A stretch of 13,383 nt of DNA from Cylindrodendrum hubeiense (lineage: Eukaryota; Ascomycota; Sordariomycetes; Hypocreales; Nectriaceae), in assembly GCA_014621425.1 (NCBI GenBank), contig JAANBB010000719.1:1-13383 (forward strand), in the 5' to 3' direction. Positions 7,461 through 13,383 of this stretch are shown here, in pieces. A program made the position numbers and the translations under genes. Positions within the stretch are counted from its first letter, which is position 1; the number at the start of each line of letters is the position of its first letter. The notes beneath the pieces are model-generated. The model was not told where the DNA came from. It did no database searches and saw only the letters and a program-made list of their open reading frames with translations.

Positions 7461-8966
7461 CCAGACGAAGTACGTAGTACAGAGCTCTGGACGTGCGTCT
7501 TTGACCTGGGTACCCCTTCAGTTTCAACGGGAGCATCGAGTTCAACGGCCCATGGGCAACAAGCATCCAACGTCTTTCCCCCTCCGCCCCCGCCTCCACA
7601 TGGATGTTTACCCGTTGCATCTCGTCCGACAATCGCTACTTCGTATGTCTCCTTCAAAGAGCGCCCTGCAGACGTCTTCAAGTCAAGAGTATCGCAACAT
7701 CCGGGTATCTGAGGTGTACTGTCTACGCGTGTCGTCATCCGCTCAAGCTCTTTTCGTTCCCTCCCCAGAACCAACGCCAACCACCAGGAACTGCCATCTA
7801 ACGCCATGAGCAGAGACTGTTGGTTCGACTGGCGCTAGGCAACGCCCGTATCCACGATGTCTTAACTACTCCTCTAACTAACCCATGAGTGGGAGTGATC
7901 AAGAAACAACCGAGTTTTACCAATGTAAGCCCCAGAAGTCCTTGTCTGACTTTCACCGTCGTCCAAATCCCCCCATTCACCTCTGTCCCACCCTAGCTCC
8001 GGCGACAGCGACGGGCCCAGCCTTGACGAGCGGACGGACGGGACTTAGCTGGGCCGGGCACGTCCGCGATTGATCTCTGGGGGGAAGCGCCCCGTTGAGG
8101 TGTCTCTCAGTGTCTGTACTGTACTGTGGCTGTCGTCATCTTCAGCTTATTCTCCTAGTACGGGGACCGTGCCCATCAAGTGTCTCTGGACACCGTTTAG
8201 CCTCTCAGTCGCATGGAGGCCTGATGGTAGCTGAAGATCCAGCCCTCCCTCCATCTGTTCCTTCATCCATGCCGCTGAACGAACCTTCAGCCAGGCGTGC
8301 ATGAAAGATGTGCCCCCGGTAAATGAGATGCATCTCCCCGGCCGACCAACCAGAGCGCGTCCCCCCGACCTGTCTGGCAGGTTGAGGTTAGGATTTTCCC
8401 GACCCATGCAGTCGGATTCGTCGCTCGGTTCAGGAGTTGTCTGGCTCCCCATGTTGTGGCCAGCATCACCCTGCGACGAAAACCGCAGCCTGGTGGTGAT
8501 GGCACGCAAACCCCATCGGCAATAATTCAAGATGTCCCGTTGTTTGCGCTGTGTATCAAAAGGCCTCATATACAACAATATCAAATACTGGGACGTACCC
8601 TCTACTAACACGTATCGAGGTCATCACCAACTGGGGGTCCTCGTCTCGCGGCAGGTCGCTTGAATTATCACCCGAGAACTCGACGTCGTCGCCACCACGA
8701 GGCATCCAGAGTTAGGGTTTTACGCCAAACCGCCACAGACCATCCAGCCAGCCATGATTTGAATCAGCAAGCCAACGGGACTGTTCCGGAGGCTCGGGCC
8801 GACAAACTCGTTCGATACGGACCACATTCCCTGCCAGCCCCCAGGGAATAATGGATGGAGATAACATGCACAGATAGGGAGATTTCCCGTTCATCTCCTT
8901 TCGCCGTTCGGTCCCTTCATTCACCGGCCATGCGTGCCCACTGAGCATTTGGCGGCTCGTCCATTC

Positions 8967-8985
8967 TGCGCACGCACGCGCGCAC
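8967..8985. repeat. 19-nt alternating purine-pyrimidine tract
   Basis: TGCGCACGCACGCGCGCAC alternates perfectly and resembles the tract at 7437-7460. It is a potential Z-DNA segment upstream of the splice-like signals at 9167-9416. Confidence 0.75.
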
Positions 8986-9166
8986 TCTGACCGCGTCTTT
9001 CACTGGGCTCACACAACTGCTACATACGAATAACACCGAACTCAATATTCAGCCCTTCTGGGGTCTCTTCCCAGCTTCTCAATCAGGTCAACCAGGACCT
9101 GCCAAACGCCAACCGATTCGTCCACCACACACAAAAAAGGACCACCTTGCGTCCGATCATCTTCGG

Positions 9167-9631
9167 CTGACCTGGTCCTTCTCCCCTAGCCACCGAGACT
9201 CGCTTACCAGATGGTCAGCCTCAATCGCAACCTTCCTTCGAATCAGCTTGCCACTGTCCTGCTCACTCAACGCGCCCGGTCATCGCCTACCCGCCTCCTT
9301 ATTGACGTTACAGTTTCTCGTACGAAGTACAGACAAAGTCGCCCAAGTTTTTCTTTCATCAAGCATGTGACACCTATTGCATCTTACTCGCCTGACATGC
9401 GACCCCCATGTTTCAGGTCTCATCCTTCCATCATCCCCTGCTGACCACGTCCCTCTCGCCATGACCAAAAAAAAACTATCCCAAGAAAGGAGTTCCTTCC
9501 CTGGTCCGCACCGCCACTTCAGATCGTCCCGTCCTTTCATGCGAGATCTCCAACGTGTCGGGTTTGGACACCCGCCCTATCCCCAGTTTCATATTAATTG
9601 CGCGTGCTTGCTACCAACAGCTTCTGTTTGA
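9167..9631 (+). other. Candidate spliced + strand segment (two 3' splice-like sites, weak ORF)
   Basis: CTGAC at 9167-9171, a pyrimidine tract and CTAG (AG at 9188-9189) precede an ATG at 9211 with a decent context (ACCAGATGG). A second CTGAC (9392-9396) and TTTCAG (AG at 9415-9416) follow. Using a GTACGA donor at 9320, the frame would continue to a TGA at 9629-9631 and give about 107 residues with no recognisable domain and poor composition. No canonical GTAAGT/GTGAGT donor supports either intron. I consider a protein unlikely and a non-coding transcript possible. Confidence 0.15.
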
Positions 9632-10188
9632 TTTACTTTTTATTTGATATATTTTGAAATCACAGCTGTTTCTGCTTTCCGATTTCACCTCTTCGGAATA
9701 AACAGGCCGGTGGGTAGCGGACTGAAACGTCAGGCGTGTTGTGGCGCAAACCCGAGGCCGGAGCCGTGGATGCGGACAACACTCGGACATCATCTCGCGG
9801 CCCCTTCGTTCGAGATCCTCCATGATCCGATGTCTATCGACTAGACAACTTAATACGCGAACTAAGTGCGACTAGTTGGACCGCTTTGTCCATCCACGCA
9901 AGCTGGTCCACTTCCCGGCTGACTACATCGGAGAGTTTTACCGATTGGAGAGATGCGTTATAAGAGTTTTTGGGATGTCATTAGAGTTCTCAACGGTTGA
10001 AATGCCTCAATAGCCGAGTTGCAACAAGTAGCTATCGTCATTTTTCGTGTCTTCCGGGATCCGGATAAATTCTTTAACACCAGCAACATTAGACTCCCTG
10101 CCATGTTATTCATACCAGAAGTACATCATTATTCCAGGAACACCTATTCCCGTCTCCCAATGCCGAAGACGCCGCCTTCGACACCCAC
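9632..10188. other. AT-richer 3' flank of sepB
   Basis: This interval is visibly more AT-rich than the rest of the window, starting with a T-rich run around 9624-9660. It lies downstream of the sepB stop (TAA at 10191-10189) and probably contains its 3' UTR and poly(A) site. A minus-strand AATAAA-type hexamer lies near 9638-9645, about 550 bp beyond the stop, which is far for a UTR. A small CGAAG/CTTCG inverted repeat occurs at about 10164-10180. No gene is seen. Confidence 0.45.
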
Positions 10189-12842
10189 TTAAAAATCATC
10201 CTCGTCCATGCCATTGACCCGCTTCTCCCCTAGCTCCCGGATCTTTTCGCCTAGGATGGTCCGTCCATATCGCTCGGCCACCTTCCCGGCGGCTTCGACC
10301 ATCCTGCCGGTGCGGTCGCGCATCAGCTCCACCATCTCTAGGGCGCGCATCCCGCGGTCCTCACCCTCGCGGCATTCAACGGCTAGTAATTGGAGCAGGG
10401 TCTTGTCGATCTCGAGCTCCAACCGTGAGAGGAGCGAGCGTTGAGTGTGGCTCCCGGACGTTGAGTCAACCAAATCCCGCAACTGGGTTGCCTGTAAGCC
10501 GCGGAGCAGGAACTGTTGCTCCAGCTTCCGCGTCTCGGCGTTCTCGTCCTCTTCATCATCCTCGTTGTCGTTCTCCTGGTCCTCCTCTTCGCCAGCGGCA
10601 TCGGCATCGGTGACTCCCCGGTTCTTCTTCTTCTTCTTGTCCTTCTCCTTAGGCGCTGACGTAAGGGGCACGGAGAAGTCAAACTCAGAGAGGAGAGGAC
10701 GGGGGAAATAGGGGTATTGGTCGCCGCCCTTGAGGATGATGCAGTGGAACTTGTTATCCGCCACGGCGATGGGGAAGTAGTTCTCATGCTTGCGACCCGA
10801 GGCTAGACGCGGCAGCAGCTTGGTGTCCAGCAACGGCACCCAGCATGCTCTCGAGGGCTGCCGCCAGTGAAGGAGTGTGAGAAGCGTGCCAGTAGAGTCG
10901 TAGATACAGGGATCCTATCAGGTCAAGTTAGAATCATGCTGGCTTTGAAGTTCATATTGAGGCTTGTGTGGGGACTTACACCGTTGTCTGAGAAGAAGAC
11001 ACTCTTGAGGGTTGCACCATCTGGTAGGGCAACAGTGTCCTCGTTTTGGCAAATCTCATCCCGCTTGACGTTCTCAATGGTATATTGGAGACGAGTGTTG
11101 CCATCCGGCCCAACAGGCCCGTTGCCGATGGTGAGAACATAGTCCCGCCAGCTGGCGCAAGTCACCGTGGGGGTGCTCTTAGGTCGGTAGACGCGGTAAG
11201 GCATACCGAAGCGGGTGAATACTCGCACGTAGTTGGCACTCGTGGTGACGGTGATGAAGGACTCGCTCAGAGACATGGCTGTGACGGCCTCGCCGCGGGG
11301 CAACTCGGTGCGCCAGTCGGCGCGTTGCGTCCACGTCTCATGCGGGCGGTAAAAGATGGTGGCCGGGGCATCGTCCTTAGGCGGGCTGGAGAAGAGGGTG
11401 CCGTGCTCGGTGAGGCAGGCCTTGTCGTAAAGGAAGGTGTCAGTGAAGTGGAAGTCGCGGTTGAACTCGTGATCGTAGAACTCGACGGTGATTGTGTGGT
11501 GTGAGTCCTGGTCAACGGTCCAGACGAAGCCGATGAGGTTAAGGCAGAGGTATTTGCGGTTGCCCCTCCACGGTGTTGAGCCAGGCTGGAACGAGGCGTG
11601 ATATTGGGGCTCGAGGAGGTGGCGGCGTTTGGTGGAGTGTTCGCCGTCCACTTCCTCGCCATCACGGCCTCGCTTCAGGCCTCCGCCGGCCGTATATCCA
11701 GCACCGTCATCGTCCACCACGAAATCATCGTCGCCATATCCGTCAGCGTCCTGGAGGAATGAATCAAGGCTTCCTAGAGAGTCCCGTCGCGGGCGAGAAG
11801 GAATCTCCTGCTGCTTCTGGCCGTTCAACTGAGGGACCCTTCCATTGCCAGAAATCTCAGCCCGAGGGTCGTGAATGTACGGCGCCGGCTGTGTAGTGAG
11901 CTTCAGAAGGGGAGCGTATTGGTCCGTCAGGAACTCGGGGTAAATGAACACCTCTCCGTCGGCTGTGGTGAAAGACAGGATGTTCTTGGTTGGGTGCCAT
12001 GCAAGGTCGAGGACGTTGGGGTAATCGTACCGCCCAATGACCATCTGCGTCTTCGTCTCCCAGACCAACAGCTTGCCGTCTTTGCTCGCCGACGCCAGCA
12101 TCGCGCCATTGGGCGACCACGCCAGAGCTGTGATATCTGCCAAGTGGCCGTTCGAGAAACACCGCTGCTTCTCCCAGTCGTTCTTAGAGATGATCTGGAT
12201 ATCCTTGGTGGGTGTCGGCACAGCAAACGCCCGTCCATCGGGATGCCATACCACACGCGTCGACACCTGGCTGTCCGAGTCAAATGCCCCGATGATGCCG
12301 TCCACCTTTCGAATCAGCTCCGGCTCCTCGGCCGTGAGTGAGTAAATGTAGATAATACCGTCCACGCCAGACAGTGCGATGAGGCGGCCCTGGGGATCGA
12401 AGCTGACGTTCCGCACCGCTCTTCCGTGCTCGCGCAGATGTCGCACCTCTTGTATATCACTGGTGTTGACAATCTTGACAGTCAACTCGTCGCTCGCAAC
12501 AGCGCACCACTTGTTGTCTGCAGTCAGGGCCACATCCCGAATGGGCAGCGTTGTGCGTAGCAGGAAGTTCTCAAAGGACGCCGTGTCCAGCGAGTAGCGG
12601 CTGACAGTGGTGTCCTCGGAACCGACAACGAAAAAGTTTCCGGCAGCAGCGACGGCCACGTTCTGCTCCTGGCAGTCGTCAATGTTGGTAGGCTCGCCAT
12701 CGGAGCCCGTCGAGTAGACGCGGATCACGTTGTTGCATCCGACGGTGACGAGGCGAGAGCCATCGGGGGTGTAGGCGCAGCGCGTGGTGCCCTGGGTGTA
12801 GGCAGCACGGCCTCGCGGTCGGTTGGCGAGAGTCGAATCCAT
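10189..12842 (-). CDS. sepB: SepB/Mcl1/Ctf4 replisome adaptor, WD40 + SepB domain (2 exons)
   Basis: Exons on the minus strand are 12842-10980 and 10914-10189 (862 residues, usual length for fungal SepB/Mcl1). The protein couples the CMG helicase (via GINS) to DNA polymerase alpha and supports sister-chromatid cohesion in the nucleus. Aspergillus sepB mutants have chromosome-segregation and septation defects. Residues 1 to about 310 form a WD40 propeller, with repeats recognisable by motifs such as CAYTPDGSRLVTVG, VSFDPQGRLIALSG and LAWSPNGAMLASAS. Residues about 340-410 are an acidic, Ser-rich linker with basic NLS-like patches (LKRGRDGE, TKRRH). The conserved SepB/Mcl1 middle domain starts near 412 (YHASFQPGSTPWRGNRKYL) and continues through PCIYDSTGTLLTLLHWRQ to about 705. 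A charged Lys-run/Asp-Glu linker covers about 710-746. A helical C-terminal domain ends NGMDEDDF. As in other fungi there is no HMG box. ATG 12842 is the first in-frame Met. It is divergent from the right-edge gene, with 406 bp between them. Confidence 0.95.
10915..10979 (-). other. sepB intron (65 nt)
   Basis: The donor is a consensus GTAAGT, a CTAAC branch site lies near the acceptor, and the acceptor is GATAG, in phase 0. Splicing joins FFSDNG to DPCIYDSTG, the conserved continuity of the SepB domain. Unspliced reading hits a stop after 18 residues. Confidence 0.93.
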
Positions 12843-13248
12843 CGTCTGGCTAAGATTCGTAGAGCATTGGGGTAGTTTGGTTCGGGTTCGTTGTTCTTGT
12901 TGGTGTGAGTTGTGGTGGCGGACTTTTGATGCTACAAAGTAAAGCTGGTGGTGGCGGGTGTCAAGGGAGACGCGTCTGGAGCGCGTCGCAATTAACGAGA
13001 GGCGCGAAGGACCCCGCCATTTTTTAATTGACAGCTGTTGACAACTGCTCCACCAAAAAACGGCCCCTGAGACGATTTACCACACCTGGCTGCCTGACGG
13101 GCGACTTCTGGATATTGGCGAGATATAAGAACTTGAGAATCACGACAACGACAGAATACAGACTCGCCCTGTCACTACTTCAGCCCCAACAAATCTTACC
13201 TTTCTCCTAATCACATTTCTGCAGTGCAGAAACCCTCAAGCTCCAGCC
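12843..13248. promoter_or_regulatory. Divergent promoter between sepB and the right-edge gene
   Basis: The 406-bp interval holds both start-site regions. It contains ACGCGT at 12970-12975, a related GCGCGT at 12981-12986, a T/A run near 13019-13028, ACAGCTGT at 13031-13038, and a TATAA at 13124-13128 oriented for the + strand gene, 125 bp from its ATG. Near the + strand ATG, CTAAT followed by TTTCTGCAG (about 13207-13223) resembles a 3' splice site, so a leader intron in that gene is possible. Confidence 0.6.
12970..12975. promoter_or_regulatory. MluI cell-cycle box (ACGCGT)
   Basis: ACGCGT lies 128 bp upstream of the sepB start. MBF binds this hexamer in yeasts to drive G1/S transcription of replication genes. 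The same hexamer also occurs elsewhere in the window (about 7725, and inside sepB near 12255), so single-site significance is modest. Confidence 0.4.
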
Positions 13249-13383
13249 ATGCAATCCACAGACCCAGATCACTACTTCCAGACCGAGTGAGTCGGCATCG
13301 CCACCCACAAAGCGTGCCGGACAAGCCACTGATCATAAGGCCAGTGCCTCGCAGGCCCAGCGGGAGCGAAGGGCCGCCAAGTC
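13249..13383 (+). CDS. 5' end of an unrecognised protein (exon 1 and part of exon 2; runs off the right edge)
   Basis: ATG 13249 follows a pyrimidine-rich, TATA-containing upstream region. Exon 1 (13249-13286) encodes MQSTDPDHYFQT plus two bases, directly followed by a consensus GTGAGT donor. Without splicing the frame stops at once (TGA 13288-13290). Two acceptors are possible. AG at 13343-13344 (58-nt intron, CTGAT about 11 nt upstream) continues DASQAQRERRAAKS, with GC-rich third positions and a charged, helix-like composition. AG at 13353-13354 (68-nt intron) continues EPSGSEGPPS in another frame. I prefer the first. Too little is visible to assign a family. It is a head-to-head neighbour of sepB. 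Confidence 0.6.
13287..13344 (+). other. First intron of the right-edge gene (58 nt; acceptor uncertain)
   Basis: The GTGAGT donor is consensus. The branch-like CTGAT is at 13329-13333. The acceptor at 13344 is preferred over 13354 because of the protein it yields, but the choice is not secure. Confidence 0.5.

Larger units (their letters stand above)
6128..9166. other. Gene-poor interval, no supported gene
   Basis: About 3 kb without a recognisable protein or RNA gene. The longest frames are a minus-strand one at 6881-7807 and a + strand one at 7327-7809. They overlap in opposite directions, are rich in Arg/Cys/Gly/Ser, and contain simple-sequence artefacts such as a Gly run from a CCCCCGCC tract. 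Further GT donor-like sites lie on the + strand (GTAAGT at 6557). Short repeats, a 14-bp palindrome and two alternating purine-pyrimidine tracts are listed separately. No inverted terminal repeats, LTRs or RIP-like AT-rich blocks are apparent. Confidence 0.5.

Noticed and set aside
6881..7807. Minus-strand reading frame of 308 codons
   Set aside because: It is the longest frame in the gene-poor interval, but it overlaps open frames on both strands. It is rich in Arg/Gly/Ser/Cys, has a poly-Gly run from simple sequence, and shows no domain or family motif. GC-rich DNA yields such frames by chance.
7327..7809. Plus-strand reading frame of 160 codons
   Set aside because: It runs through the (GT)n/GCGT tract, giving a Cys/Val-rich artefact (VVWCVCEKCACVRVCAQ). 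No recognisable domain, and it opposes another equally weak frame.
8710..8724. TTAGGG-like telomeric motif (GAGTTAGGGTTTTA)
   Set aside because: A single copy only. A telomere or interstitial telomeric repeat would need several tandem copies.
4801..9640. Possible transposon or RIP-mutated remnant filling the gene-poor interval
   Set aside because: No long terminal or inverted repeats, no transposase or reverse-transcriptase motifs in any frame, and no AT-rich TpA-biased composition typical of RIP.
11046..11504. Plus-strand ORF of 152 codons inside sepB
   Set aside because: It is antisense to a strongly supported conserved CDS. It is a shadow frame of GC-rich coding DNA.

Overview
The window looks like nuclear DNA of a filamentous ascomycete, most likely a Sordariomycete. 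Coding sequence is GC-rich. Introns are short (53-65 nt) with GT-AG ends and CTGAC/CTAAC-type branch sites close to the acceptor. Both recognisable proteins are fungal orthologues: an Sfl1-type heat-shock-factor-like regulator and SepB/Mcl1/Ctf4. I cannot name the species.

Layout: (1) 1-476, + strand, the 3' end of a gene for a lysine-rich, probably nuclear or nucleolar protein I do not recognise. (2) 477-1286, a convergent 3' intergenic stretch. (3) 1287-3267, - strand, a five-exon sfl1-like gene. Splicing restores a complete HSF DNA-binding domain, but the C-terminal part needs one extra base in a run of five G (1608-1612) to stay in frame. (4) 3268-10188, about 6.9 kb with no convincing protein-coding gene. 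It holds the probable long pyrimidine-rich leader and promoter of sfl1 (3268 to roughly 4800), several simple and tandem repeats, an HSE-like palindrome, two very short upstream ORFs, and scattered splice-like signals on the + strand. (5) 10189-12842, - strand, a two-exon sepB/mcl1/ctf4 gene of 862 codons. (6) 12843-13248, a 406-bp divergent promoter with a MluI-type ACGCGT box and a TATA-like element. (7) 13249-13383, + strand, the first exon and part of the second exon of an unrecognised gene.

The genes have different roles: sfl1 is a transcriptional regulator (in other fungi of morphogenesis, adhesion and heat tolerance), and sepB is a replisome hub linking the CMG helicase to DNA polymerase alpha. 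Nothing suggests a gene cluster, virus, transposon or CRISPR array. The most notable points are the C-tail frameshift in sfl1, an intron in its DNA-binding domain that can be read through in frame, a possible self-binding site in its leader, and the large gene-poor upstream region with a possible spliced + strand transcript.
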